Assembly (NCBI GenBank): GCA_033344915.1
Contig: JAWPML010000001.1
Location: 4,296,263 to 4,360,262 of the forward strand
DNA length: 64,000 bases
Direction of reading: 5' to 3'
From: Acidimicrobiales bacterium
GTDB lineage: Bacteria > Actinomycetota > Acidimicrobiia > Acidimicrobiales > Aldehydirespiratoraceae
The notes under the pieces were generated by a model that saw only the letters and a list, made by a program, of their open reading frames with translations, was not told the DNA's origin and ran no database searches. Position numbers and translations under genes: made by a program. Shown here piece after piece: positions 51,682 through 60,461 of this stretch. How positions within the stretch are numbered: the stretch's first letter is position 1; every line of letters begins with the position of its first letter.

Positions 51682-52720
51682 CGCGACGCAGGCTCACGAT
51701 CCGCCAGGCCGTCGAGCCGAGCGACTCGAGCGACGTGTCCGGGCTGATGGCGACGCGGCCACGGCGGGGGACGGTAAGGGCGTCGACGGTGAGCGATCCG
51801 ACGATGTCGAGGTCGTCGCTGCGGATCGACCGGCCCGGTGCGTAGACGAGCCCGTCGAGACGGGTGTCGGTGGCGCTGATGTCGGAGACGGCATCGGTGT
51901 TGGTGCCGTCGACGAAGAGCTGGAAGTCCGCCGCCGGCCCGGGCCGGTTGATGCGCGCGGTGTCGAGCACGAGCGGCACCTCGGCGCCGACGTGCACGAT
52001 CAGGGGCGGGTTCACGATCGTGACGTCACCGACGAATTCGACGTCGGTACCCCGATCGTCACACACCACGGCGACCCCCGACCGACCGTCGACGACGCCG
52101 GTGAACGTGCCGTCGGTGGGGCACGGCTGGGTGGGCCCGGTCGGAGCCTCGACGGGCTCGACCGCCCGGGGGCCGTCGAGCGTCGTCGCGTTGGCGCAGC
52201 CGCGGCAGGTGCCGTCGGGTCGGTACAGCTCCTGTTGGCTGCCGGGGGACGGACCGGTGACGGTCATGGCGCCGTTGGTGCCGACCCGGCCGGTGATCCG
52301 GCCGGTGTTTCGGTCGAACGTCGAGTCGCCGACGACGAAGAGGCTGTGGGCGTGTTGGGGTTCGCGGCTGATGACCGCGGCGAGTGAACGGGTGAAATCG
52401 GTGCTCGTGGCCTCGGCCGCGATGTCCCACGAGGCGGCGCTGCGCGGGGAGGCGATGTACTCGTAGTCGGTGCCGTCCAGGGAGCCCGATCCGCTGAACC
52501 GGGTGGTCTCGCCCGCGTCGATGCGGGCGAAGGCCTCGTGCACGGCGAGCTCGGCGGCCGCGGTGGCCCGGGCGTCGTCGGTGTCGGTCCGGCTGCGGTC
52601 CAGGGCCAGGTGCGACCGGGCGAACATCGCGGCGGCGAGGAGGACGATGACCATGAGAACCGGCATCGTCAACAGCACGTTGCCGCGGTCCCTCGCCTGC
52701 GGGGTCGGTCGGGTCAGCAT
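51674..52720 (-). CDS. PilX-like minor pilus protein
   Basis: 348 residues from ATG 52720. The short N terminus has DRGNVLLTMPVLMVIVLLAA, a hydrophobic segment similar to PilX (which lacks a strict GFTLxE), followed by helical RTDTDDARATAAAELAVHEA and a large beta-rich outer domain with a pair of Cys (GTCRGCANA) and another set (PCPTDG, VVCDDRG). PilX-type proteins initiate pilus assembly in a minor-pilin complex. Its 3' end overlaps pilB by eight bases, convergent. It follows the pilW-like gene. Confidence 0.7.
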   Translation of the reverse strand: MLTRPTPQARDRGNVLLTMPVLMVIVLLAAAMFARSHLALDRSRTDTDDARATAAAELAVHEAFARIDAGETTRFSGSGSLDGTDYEYIASPRSAASWDIAAEATSTDFTRSLAAVISREPQHAHSLFVVGDSTFDRNTGRITGRVGTNGAMTVTGPSPGSQQELYRPDGTCRGCANATTLDGPRAVEPVEAPTGPTQPCPTDGTFTGVVDGRSGVAVVCDDRGTDVEFVGDVTIVNPPLIVHVGAEVPLVLDTARINRPGPAADFQLFVDGTNTDAVSDISATDTRLDGLVYAPGRSIRSDDLDIVGSLTVDALTVPRRGRVAISPDTSLESLGSTAWRIVSLRRVR

Positions 52721-53300
52721 CCGTTCCCCCGGGGGCGCGGGACCGGATCGCCACGTCGGTCGACGCGACTTCGGTGTCGGTGCCGGTCGGCATCGCGAGC
52801 GTGATGCGAACGAGGGTCGTGCAGTTCGCGACCGTTGCCGCCGGGAGCGTGGTCGGATCGAGGGTCGATCCGTCCGCGCCGACATAGACGAACGGGGCGG
52901 TCGTGCCGTCCGCGGCGATGTCGGCGACGACGACCGACCGTCGACGCTGACGCAGCGTCGCGGGGTCGTAGGTGGTCCGTTCGAGTCCGCCCGAGGCGAC
53001 CCGCCAATGGACCAGCTCTTCCGTGCCGAACTCGTCGACGACGGACAGCGGCAGGGTGTCGGTCATGCGGGCGCCGACGCGGGGCCGGTCGGTGGGTGTA
53101 CCCGACCGAAGGTCCTCGGTGAGCAGCGTGAGCGCCCAGTCGAGCTCTGCGCGCGCGTCGACCCGGTTCGCCTGGGTTCGCTCGACCCGATTGGCGGTGC
53201 CGAGGATCGCGACGAGCGGCAGGGCGAGGACGCCCGTGATCGCCAGGACGACCATGACCTCCGTGATCGAGGTCCCTCGGTCGGTTCGGCGCTCAGCCAT
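52714..53300 (-). CDS. PilW-like minor pilin; stop missing at expected place
   Basis: Starts ATG 53300: RRTDRGTSITEVMVVLAITG VLALP is a prepilin N terminus with Glu at +5 after Gly. The outer domain runs to DVAIRSRAPGG near 52730, where pilX starts. As written, the frame has no stop there and continues to 52059 in Arg/His/Pro-rich, shadow-like sequence inside pilX. One extra G in the C5G5 run at 52726-52735 would create TGC TGA directly at the pilX start. I therefore place the true end near 52714. Either a real frameshift or an assembly error. Confidence 0.6.
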
Positions 53301-53796
53301 CGTCGGCGGGTCGGTAGAGACCCGTGTCCTGACGGATCGTGTGGTCGCCGACGCTGTCGTCCCACGTGACGGTGATCGTGACGAGCTTGTAGCCCTCGGG
53401 GATGCGGGTCGCGCCCACCGTGATGCTCGCCCAGGTCACGTCGCGCCGGATGTCGTAGGTGATCCCGTCGACGACGACGCTGGCCCGGGCCTCGACCCGT
53501 GCGCCGCCGCTGGTCACCGTCGGCCGGCCCTCGAACGAGCGACGAAAGCCGCGGCTTCCCGAGCTGATCCCGACGTCGTCGTAGGGCTGGGCCCGCATCG
53601 CCTCGATCTCGGAGCTGGCGACGCGCACGCCGGTGCTGCGGTTGTCGGCGACCGCGGTGGTCGTCGTCGCCGTGTTCATCGACACGAGCACGGCGAGGAT
53701 TCCGACGCTCAGGAGCATGGTCGCGACGATCATTTCGACGACCGTCGTTCCCCGATCGGTCGTCGCACGGTCGCGGAGCGCGGGTGAGGACGTCAT
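53293..53796 (-). CDS. PilV-like minor pilin
   Basis: 167 residues from ATG 53796, with eight bases overlapping the next gene. DRGTTVVEMIVATMLLSVGI is the prepilin helix with Gly before the cleavage site and Glu at +5. The outer domain is mostly strands (VTSGGARVEARASVVVDG, TYDIRRDVTWASI). No Cys. First of three minor pilin genes in a minus-strand operon, divergent from pilMN. Confidence 0.8.
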   Translation of the reverse strand: MTSSPALRDRATTDRGTTVVEMIVATMLLSVGILAVLVSMNTATTTTAVADNRSTGVRVASSEIEAMRAQPYDDVGISSGSRGFRRSFEGRPTVTSGGARVEARASVVVDGITYDIRRDVTWASITVGATRIPEGYKLVTITVTWDDSVGDHTIRQDTGLYRPADDG

Positions 53797-53882
53797 TGAG
53801 GTTCCTATCGGCGCCGATGCTCACCGGGTGAGAACTTTCGGCCCGAGGCTCAATCGCCGCTCCGGATCCCCGATAGGTGCTG

Positions 53883-53948
53883 ATGGCATTGCGTCGTACG
53901 GACTTCGGTCCGTCCTCCCTCCGCCCCGGCGGGCAGTCCCGTGGCTGA
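53883..53948 (+). CDS. Possible 21-residue coupled leader frame before pilMN
   Basis: AGGTG precedes ATG 53883, which reads MALRRTDFGPSSLRPGGQSRG and stops eight bases past the GTG start of pilMN. That GTG has no good ribosome site of its own. Within it, ACGGAC-TTCG-GTCCGT (53898-53913) makes a stable UUCG hairpin. Translation coupling is plausible but unproven. Confidence 0.3.
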   Translation: MALRRTDFGPSSLRPGGQSRG

Positions 53949-55572
53949 ACGAGTCGTCGGCCTCGCGCTCGATGACCGGGTGCTGCGCGGCGTCGAACTC
54001 CGCCCCGCCTCACGCCTGCGTCGACGGGGGCCCGAGGTGGTGCGCGCCGGCGAGCTGGAGATGCCGGTCGGCGTGGTCGACCATGGCGAGATCCTCGACG
54101 TCGAGGCCTTTTCCCGCCACATCAAGGACCTGTGGAAACGGGCCGGATTCCGGTCGAAGCAGCTCGCGATCGGCATCGACGCCCGATCTGCCGTGATCCG
54201 GCGAGCGACGCTGCCGGCTCTGGCGCCGACTGAACTCCGCCAGGCGGCGGCGTACGAGATCAGCGATCTGCTCAGCTACCCGCTCGACGACGCACTCGTC
54301 TCGTTCCAGGAGGTCGGCCGGACCACCGGCGAGGACGGCGAATCCGTCCATGCTCTCACCCTCGCGATCAGACAGCAGACCCTCGTCGACGTCCATGGCG
54401 CGATCCGCGGTGCCGGACTGCGGGTGGCGCACAGCCAGCTGACCCAGTCCGCCCTCGTCGCCGCGATCAACGAGCAGGGCCTGTGTCCCGACGACACGGT
54501 CGGCCTGATCGTGGACGTCAGCCAGGACGTGACCAATGTCGTCCTGCACGACAACGACGGTCTCCTGTTGTCGCGCGTCGTGACCGCGGGCGTCGGCACC
54601 GAGTCATCGCTGTCCGACCAGCTCCAGGTCGAGCTCGACATCCTGAGCGGCTATGGGAACAGCTCCGGCGATCCGGCCGCGACCACTGCGGGGTCGGCCG
54701 GCCTGACGACGCTGATGCAGGGCATCCGGCGCACTGTCGACTACTACCGCAGCGAGATCGACGACCGCCCCATCGATCGCGTCGTACTGTGCGGTGAGCA
54801 GTCGAGCGCCGCCGGCCTCGCCCAGGGCATCGCTGAGTCGTTTCCCGAGGCCGATGTGCTCCGTCACGAGCGGCCATCGGTCGGTGAGGAGGGCAGCGAA
54901 TACGACGACTCCTACGCGGTCGCGCTGGCTGCGACGGGCCCGGCCGCGAAACGGCGTTTCGATCTCGTCCCGACGGTGCATCGTGAGCAGCGGGCGACGC
55001 GCGCCAGGGTTGCCGTCGGCGTCGTCGGTGCCCTCGCCATCGCACCCCTGCTGTACGCCGACATCGAGGACCGGCAGGGCATCGCCGACGAACAGGCGCA
55101 GATCGCCCTCGGTGTCGAACGCCGGGTCGACACGTTGCGTCTCGAGCTCGAAGCCTTCGACGATCAGCTGTCCGTCGAGAGTCTCGCCCGTCGCCAGACG
55201 GCGCGCGTCGAGGATCTCCTCGCCGCGGAGTACCCGGTCGCCACTGCGCTTCGCCAGCTCGCCGAGGCGATGCCGGCCGACACGTTCCTCATCTCGGCCC
55301 GGGTCCAGCGGGCCGCACCGGGCGAGACGTCCACCGGCTACGACGGCCCCGCCCCGCTCGCGATGCTGACCCTCACGGGTGTCGCGCCGGACATCGATGG
55401 TGTCGGACGATGGGTCGAGGCGGCCGAGACGGTTCCGCTGCTCGACGGTATCTGGCTCGCCCAGTCCGCGATCGGACCGTTCGACGCCACGGAGCGGGTC
55501 GGCGCGGTGTTCACCGTCGACGCCGTTCTCGTGGCCCCGACGTTCCCCGATGACACGGAGGCGGACGGATGA
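53941..55572 (+). CDS. Fused PilM-PilN type IV pilus assembly protein
   Basis: 543 residues from GTG 53941. Residues ~1-330 are a PilM actin-like domain: VVGLALDDRVLRGVEL, AIGIDARSAVIRR, YEISDLLSYPLDDALVSFQE, LIVDVSQDVTNVVL and VVLCGEQSSAAG. Near 350-370 comes one membrane helix (RVAVGVVGALAIAPLLYADI), then a coiled coil and a PilN-like end with LAEAMPADTFLISARV and LLDGIWLAQSAIGPF. PilM and PilN are separate proteins in Pseudomonas and Thermus, bound by the short PilN N-terminal tail; here they are one chain. PilO follows with ATGA overlap. Confidence 0.85.
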   Translation: MAERVVGLALDDRVLRGVELRPASRLRRRGPEVVRAGELEMPVGVVDHGEILDVEAFSRHIKDLWKRAGFRSKQLAIGIDARSAVIRRATLPALAPTELRQAAAYEISDLLSYPLDDALVSFQEVGRTTGEDGESVHALTLAIRQQTLVDVHGAIRGAGLRVAHSQLTQSALVAAINEQGLCPDDTVGLIVDVSQDVTNVVLHDNDGLLLSRVVTAGVGTESSLSDQLQVELDILSGYGNSSGDPAATTAGSAGLTTLMQGIRRTVDYYRSEIDDRPIDRVVLCGEQSSAAGLAQGIAESFPEADVLRHERPSVGEEGSEYDDSYAVALAATGPAAKRRFDLVPTVHREQRATRARVAVGVVGALAIAPLLYADIEDRQGIADEQAQIALGVERRVDTLRLELEAFDDQLSVESLARRQTARVEDLLAAEYPVATALRQLAEAMPADTFLISARVQRAAPGETSTGYDGPAPLAMLTLTGVAPDIDGVGRWVEAAETVPLLDGIWLAQSAIGPFDATERVGAVFTVDAVLVAPTFPDDTEADG

Positions 55573-56210
55573 CCCCGCGCTCCATCGCCCAGGTCCTCGC
55601 GCCGACCGCCGTGGCCATCGCCGCGTGGTTCGCGGTCGGTTGGCTTCCGTCGCAGTCCGCGTCCGCGCAGGACGCGGAGGCCGAGGCCCAGGCGGAGTTC
55701 GCCCTGCTGGCCGCCGAACTGGCCGACGCCCGCGCCCTCGGCGCGGAACTCGATGCCCTCGAAGCGGACATCGAAGCCGCGGAGAAGGCGGTGCCGGCCC
55801 AGCGGGAGGTCGGCACATTCGTTCGGTTCGCCCACTCGGCTGCGACCGAGTCGGGGGTCGTGCTCGATCAGATCGCACCGCTCGCGGTGTCCTCCGACAC
55901 GGACCCGGACAGCGAAGCCCCGCTCCCGTCGGGCACCTCCTCGATCCTGATCAGCATCGGCGCGACCGGCAGCTACCTGGATCTCATGTCGTTCATCGAC
56001 GCGCTGGTCGCGGCCGACCGCCTCGTGCTCGTCGACGGCGTGGAGATGCGGGCCGACGAGTCGGACTCGGCGATCGTGATCCTCGATGTCGAGGTTCGGA
56101 TCTTCACCACGGAGAGCCTCGTCGGCGTTCCCGATCTCGGCTTCGACGACGAGTTCCTCGACGATCCGGTCGACGATCCGGTCGACGAGCCGATCGAGGG
56201 GGAGGCCTGA
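55569..56210 (+). CDS. pilO: PilO-like pilus alignment protein
   Basis: 213 residues overlapping pilMN by ATGA. One N-terminal membrane helix (VLAPTAVAIAAWFAVGWLPS), then an Ala/Glu-rich coiled coil (AEAEAQAEFALLAAELADAR) and a ferredoxin-like end with GSYLDLMSFIDALVAADRLV. This is the PilO plan, pairing with PilN outside the membrane. The C terminus has acidic DDPVDDPVDEP repeats not usual for the family. Confidence 0.85.
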   Translation: MTPRSIAQVLAPTAVAIAAWFAVGWLPSQSASAQDAEAEAQAEFALLAAELADARALGAELDALEADIEAAEKAVPAQREVGTFVRFAHSAATESGVVLDQIAPLAVSSDTDPDSEAPLPSGTSSILISIGATGSYLDLMSFIDALVAADRLVLVDGVEMRADESDSAIVILDVEVRIFTTESLVGVPDLGFDDEFLDDPVDDPVDEPIEGEA

Positions 56211-56488
56211 TGCCCGCCACCGGCGCCACCGCACCCTCGCGCAAGCTGCTTGCCGTGCTCGCCATGACGCTCGTGTTGGCGGCGGCAACCGTCGGCCGGT
56301 CGTTCGTGAGTCCTGGGGACGACGGGGATCCGGACGACTACTTCGACACGTTCGACTTCGTCGACGACGGCACCGAACGGATCGTCCTCGATCCGTGGGA
56401 GCCGCCGACCGAGCCGCGCGACCCCTTCCTGCAGGTGGACCTCGGGTTCGCCACGCCCGAGGACGACCTCGGCGAGACCGCGCCCTGA
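56210..56488 (+). CDS. Small PilP-like anchored protein
   Basis: 92 residues sharing one base with the pilO stop (TGATG). One membrane helix (LLAVLAMTLVLAAATVGRSF), then an acidic segment and EPRDPFLQVDLG near the end; a DPF motif after a disordered stretch is a mark of PilP, but the PilP beta domain that docks on the secretin is absent. With no pilQ found, a shortened PilP makes sense for a one-membrane cell. Family assignment is tentative. Confidence 0.55.
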   Translation: MPATGATAPSRKLLAVLAMTLVLAAATVGRSFVSPGDDGDPDDYFDTFDFVDDGTERIVLDPWEPPTEPRDPFLQVDLGFATPEDDLGETAP

Positions 56489-56507
56489 CCGCTCCGGGCG
56501 GCGGGGG

Positions 56508-57563
56508 TCACGAGCCGGTTCTGCCGACGTCCCCGTTGATGAGCCCCTGCGCATCCCGCGGCCGCAGCATCGCCCCCACATCGTCGGTCGGGCCGCGCTC
56601 GCCCGTCTTCGGCAGGATGACCGGAGCTCCGCCCTTCGCCAGGGTGGCGTGGATGAGGGCATCGACGACGCGCACGCCGCCCTCGGCGATCTCGTCGCCT
56701 TCCTCGGCGGTGTCGACCGGGACGATCGTCGTGTTGTCGCGCAGTTCGGCGCGGCGATGGTCGTCCGGGTCGGCGTTGGCGAGCAGCGTTGCGATGGCGC
56801 CGCGGTTCGCGGCGTCCACCACGTCGTCCACCCCGTCGACCGCGCGACCGTGCGACTTCTCGAAGCGGAACTCCGTGAGGAGTCGCACCTTCCGCTCGGC
56901 CACGACGCTGGCGGTGTGACGAACGACAGCGTCGGCGAGTGCGTCGTCGCCGTCGTCGGCAACGCGTTCGACGTGACAGCTCGACGGGAGCCGCTGGGCC
57001 AGGATCAGATCGAGGAGTCGAGCGTGGATGCCGTCCAGCTCGGCCCCGGCCACGAACACAGCGTGGGGCTGATGGCGCACCAGGAGCTCCTCGACGTCCG
57101 ACGAATTGTCGCCGCCGGACATGCCGGCCCGCGCCGACGTGGAGCCGTCCGCGCCGAAGATCACGACGTCGACGCGACCGCTCACGCCTTCGCGCACGAT
57201 GGCGTGGGTGATCATCTGTTGGCTCCACTCGATGATCGGGCCCAGGCGGGGTACGGGTTCGTAGGTGCCGACATCGCGGCGCAACGGTTCGGGCGAGGTG
57301 GAGACGACGTACCGTCCGTCGTTCGACGCGACGATGCCCATGGCCGAACGGTTGGGGGGCGGTGCGAGGAACGGCGTGGTGGTTCGCTCCACGAGGGCGG
57401 GAGGGGCACCGAGCTCCCGCAGGCCGTCGGCGATCGCGGCGATGCGGGCGACGAGCGTGTCGCGGCGCGTCGGCGCCATGTCGATGTAGATGGAGACGAA
57501 TGGTCCATCGCCGGCGGCGAGGACCTGGAGTTCGTCGAGTGTGACGGGTGGTGGGTGCTGCAC
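56508..57563 (-). CDS. baeRF2-type (eRF1/Vms1-like) protein
   Basis: 351 residues from ATG 57563. It opens with FVSIYIDMAPTRRDTLVARI, then VVSTSPEPLRRDVGTYEPVP, ELLVRHQPHAVFVAGAELDG and SVVAERKVRLLTEFRFEKSH, ending with a third domain VRVVDALIHATLAKGGAPVI. This matches the Rv2629-like group of bacterial release-factor-like proteins, thought to act on ribosome-bound tRNA or hibernating ribosomes. The catalytic GGQ loop of eRF1 is not seen. It ends ten bases from the usp gene on the same strand, fitting stress co-expression. Confidence 0.8.
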   Translation of the reverse strand: MQHPPPVTLDELQVLAAGDGPFVSIYIDMAPTRRDTLVARIAAIADGLRELGAPPALVERTTTPFLAPPPNRSAMGIVASNDGRYVVSTSPEPLRRDVGTYEPVPRLGPIIEWSQQMITHAIVREGVSGRVDVVIFGADGSTSARAGMSGGDNSSDVEELLVRHQPHAVFVAGAELDGIHARLLDLILAQRLPSSCHVERVADDGDDALADAVVRHTASVVAERKVRLLTEFRFEKSHGRAVDGVDDVVDAANRGAIATLLANADPDDHRRAELRDNTTIVPVDTAEEGDEIAEGGVRVVDALIHATLAKGGAPVILPKTGERGPTDDVGAMLRPRDAQGLINGDVGRTGS

Positions 57564-57572
57564 GGCCGCCCC

Positions 57573-58022
57573 TTACCGGGCGGAGCGGACGACGAGAACA
57601 GGGCAGGACGCGTCACGGAGGACGCCGGCGCTGACGGACGGGTTCAACAGGCGTGAGAGCCAGGAGCGGTCACCGGTACCCACGACGATGAGGTCCGCCC
57701 CGATCTCCTCGGCCACCTCGACGATCGTGGTCGCCGGATCGCCGGTGGCGGTGCGAGCGGCGCCGTCGGTGGTGGCCGCCGCCCGCGCCGCGATCTCGCG
57801 CGCCTCCCGGTAGATCCGCCCCTGTTCGGCGCGGAGGGCGGGGAGCGCCACGACGGGATAGCCGAGTCCGCCGATCACCGCCGGGGTGGCCGGGGCGGTG
57901 GACGGCGCGACGGCGCCGACGTGGAGGGCGACGACGGACGCGTCGTCCGGAAACCAGTCGGACACGATCAGAGCCGCCTCGTAGCTGGCGGCATCGTCGT
58001 CTGCAGCGAGGAGGATCTTCAT
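57573..58022 (-). CDS. Universal stress protein
   Basis: 149 residues from ATG 58022. MKILLAADDDAASYEAALIV is the UspA opening; GADLIVVGTGDRSWLSRLLN and PSVSAGVLRDASCPVLVVR carry the ATP-binding G-2x-G-9x-G(S/T)-like region in altered form. Cytoplasmic dimer, stress-induced in relatives. Between the antiporter and baeRF genes on the same strand. Confidence 0.9.
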   Translation of the reverse strand: MKILLAADDDAASYEAALIVSDWFPDDASVVALHVGAVAPSTAPATPAVIGGLGYPVVALPALRAEQGRIYREAREIAARAAATTDGAARTATGDPATTIVEVAEEIGADLIVVGTGDRSWLSRLLNPSVSAGVLRDASCPVLVVRSAR

Positions 58023-58108
58023 CGGTCGGCCTTTCGTCGGAGGTTGCGTCTGTCGTGGGCGTACCCAGCGCGACGCCGGGACAAACACCCGGGTGCGGCG
58101 GGCCGGCG

Positions 58109-59866
58109 TCAGATGGGTTCCGGGGCGGGCTCGGGGAACATCCCGGGACCGACCTGCACCTCCACTTCGCCGGCCTTCTCGTCGGCGTCGGGATCGAACC
58201 CGACCGTGCCCTGCGGCCCGACGCGACAGACGGTCAACCAGCCGTCGCCGCGGGCCCGCTTCGGCCCGGTGATCCTGACCTGTGCGCCGTTGCGCACGGC
58301 TTCGCTCAGCCGTTCGGAGGTGTAGCCCACCGGGAGCACCGGTCGGGGCGCGACCGTCTGGGCGACGCCGGCTTCGGCGTCGAGGTCGGGATCATCGAGC
58401 CCGTAGATGTTCGCCGAGCCGACGATCTCCGCCAGTCTGGTCGTGGCGAACGCGTCGAGGTGATCGGTGCCGGAGAGGGCGAGCACGTGGGCGATCCCCA
58501 CGGCCTCGACCGCTTCGGCGAACTCCTCGGTGTCCATCCGGCCCCGGAACGCCAGCTGGCCGACGGCGGCGGCGCGCTCCGCCTCGTGCTCGCTCAGCCC
58601 GACGTGCAGTGTCGGCACGTGCAGGCGGTTCAGGGCGTCGGCGATGGCGATGCCGAACTCCCCACCGCCGATCAGCGCGACCCCGGAGGGGTCGGGCTCC
58701 GCGACGCGTAGGCGGCTCGCGAGGAGGCGGGCGGTGGTGCCGGCGATGAGCACGGTGCCCGTCACGACCGTGAAGACGACCGGGACCAGCGGTCCGGGGT
58801 CGACCCCGGCGTGGTCGAGTTCGTGGGCGAAGAGACTGGCGACCGCGGCAGCCACGACGCCGCGCGGGGCGAGCGTCATGAGGAACAGACGGTCGCGTGG
58901 ACCGACATCGCTTCCGAGCGTCGAGGCGAGGACACTGAGCGGCCGGGCGATCAGCACCAGGACGGCCACGATCACGAGGCTGGGGACGAGGTACTCCGTG
59001 ACCTCCGCCAGCTCGACGCGGGCGCCCAGCACGAGGAAGAGAACGCCGAGCACCGACGTTCCGAGGTGCTCGTTGAAGGCGGCGATGTGCGCGGCCGGCG
59101 CGGCCCGTTGGTTGGCGAAGGCCATCCCGAGCACGGTCACGGCCAACAGGCCGGCCTCGGGGCGGACGGTGTTCGCCGCGGCGTAGGAGCCGACGACGGC
59201 GGCCAGCGTGACCGCGACCTGAAGATGATCCGCGACCAGCTGACGACGCAGGAGGACGATCAACGCGAGGCTGACGAGCAGGCCGACGGCGAGCCCGGCG
59301 CCGAACGTCGTCAGCACGCGGGCGACGATGGCGGAGCCGGCCCGGTCCTCGATGATCGCGTCGAGCACGACGATCGCGAGCGCCGCGCCGATCGGATCGA
59401 TTACGATTCCCTCCCACCGGAGCACAGATCGGGTGGGTTCTCGGGGCCGGACGACGCGCAACAACGGGATGACGACGGTCGGGCCCGAGACGATCAGGAT
59501 CGCGCCGAGCAGAACGGCGAGCTCCGTGTCGATGTCGAGGACCAGTCCGGAGACGACGGCGCCGGCGGCCCACGCGATCGCCGCGCCGATGGTGACCAGT
59601 CGGATGACGGTCGATCGTCCGGTGTGGAGTCGCCGCCACCGGAGGCTCGTGCCGCCTTCGAACAGGAGGATCGCGACCCCGAGCCCGATGCCGGCGAACA
59701 GCAGGTCCTCGCCGAACACCTCGTCGGGATCGATGACCGGACTGAGCGACACGCCGGCGACGAGCAGCAGGAGGACGGACGGAATCCGGATGCGATCAGC
59801 GGCCCATTGGCACGCGGCCGCGAGGACGAGGACGATCGCCAGCGCCTCGAGCGGATCCGTCACCAT
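58109..59866 (-). CDS. Cation:proton antiporter (CPA1-like) with C-terminal Rossmann domain
   Basis: 585 residues from ATG 59866. About 12 membrane helices occupy residues ~1-390, with LLFEGGTSLRWRRLHTGRST and the VIDPIGAALAIVV ion-site region typical of NhaP/NhaK antiporters. The remaining third has a TrkA-N-like nucleotide fold (GVALIGGGEFGIAIADALNR). It exchanges Na or K for protons. The cytoplasmic domain may sense nucleotides. Likely starts the minus-strand group with the usp and baeRF genes. Confidence 0.9.
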   Translation of the reverse strand: MVTDPLEALAIVLVLAAACQWAADRIRIPSVLLLLVAGVSLSPVIDPDEVFGEDLLFAGIGLGVAILLFEGGTSLRWRRLHTGRSTVIRLVTIGAAIAWAAGAVVSGLVLDIDTELAVLLGAILIVSGPTVVIPLLRVVRPREPTRSVLRWEGIVIDPIGAALAIVVLDAIIEDRAGSAIVARVLTTFGAGLAVGLLVSLALIVLLRRQLVADHLQVAVTLAAVVGSYAAANTVRPEAGLLAVTVLGMAFANQRAAPAAHIAAFNEHLGTSVLGVLFLVLGARVELAEVTEYLVPSLVIVAVLVLIARPLSVLASTLGSDVGPRDRLFLMTLAPRGVVAAAVASLFAHELDHAGVDPGPLVPVVFTVVTGTVLIAGTTARLLASRLRVAEPDPSGVALIGGGEFGIAIADALNRLHVPTLHVGLSEHEAERAAAVGQLAFRGRMDTEEFAEAVEAVGIAHVLALSGTDHLDAFATTRLAEIVGSANIYGLDDPDLDAEAGVAQTVAPRPVLPVGYTSERLSEAVRNGAQVRITGPKRARGDGWLTVCRVGPQGTVGFDPDADEKAGEVEVQVGPGMFPEPAPEPI

Positions 59867-59998
59867 GCGGGAGGCCTACCCACCCGGCAGTGCCCCGAAA
59901 CCACCATGTCGTCGGATCCCGATGTTTGGAACTCGGTCGCACGGGGTACGGACACGAGTACAGCACCTTCCGCAACTGCCTTGGAAAGGGTGATTCAC

Positions 59999-60409
59999 GT
60001 GCTGTTCCGATTCGACCCCTTCGACCAGCTTCACCGCTCTGAGCGCACCCCTGGTCTGCTCGCCATGGACGCGGTCCGCAAGGACGACACGGTGTTCGTC
60101 TACTTCGACGCCCCCGGCGTCGAGCGCGACGACATCGAGCTCACCACCGAGAAGAACTCGATCACGGTCGAGACCACCCGCCGGTGGTACGACGTCGAGA
60201 GCGACACGCTGGTGAACGAACGTCCGCAGGGCACCTTCCGACGCCATGTCCAGTTCGGCGACGAGGTCGACATCGATTCCATCGACGCCGTCCTCGAGAA
60301 CGGGGTGCTCACGCTCGCGCTCCCGTTGAAGGAGGACGCCACGGCACGCAGCATCGACATCCGGACGAGCTCGAACTCCGCCGAGGAGCTCGAGCCCGCG
60401 TCGAGCTGA
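59999..60409 (+). CDS. Small heat-shock protein Hsp20
   Basis: 136 residues from GTG 59999 with AAAGGG upstream. Alpha-crystallin core: MDAVRKDDTVFVYFDAPGVE, RDDIELTTEKNSITVETTRR, QGTFRRHVQFGDEVDIDSID and NGVLTLALPLKEDA. The N-terminal arm FRFDPFDQLHR is usual. It prevents protein aggregation without ATP. Divergent from the antiporter gene. Confidence 0.92.
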   Translation: MLFRFDPFDQLHRSERTPGLLAMDAVRKDDTVFVYFDAPGVERDDIELTTEKNSITVETTRRWYDVESDTLVNERPQGTFRRHVQFGDEVDIDSIDAVLENGVLTLALPLKEDATARSIDIRTSSNSAEELEPASS

Positions 60410-60461
60410 CGCCACCCGTCCTTCTCAAGGGCGGTGCGCGGCGGTGCTAGCTTCCGGGCCG

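Noticed and set aside
53797-53940. A c-di-GMP riboswitch before pilMN
   Set aside because: Only a UUCG hairpin and a short frame are visible; none of the conserved riboswitch blocks is present.
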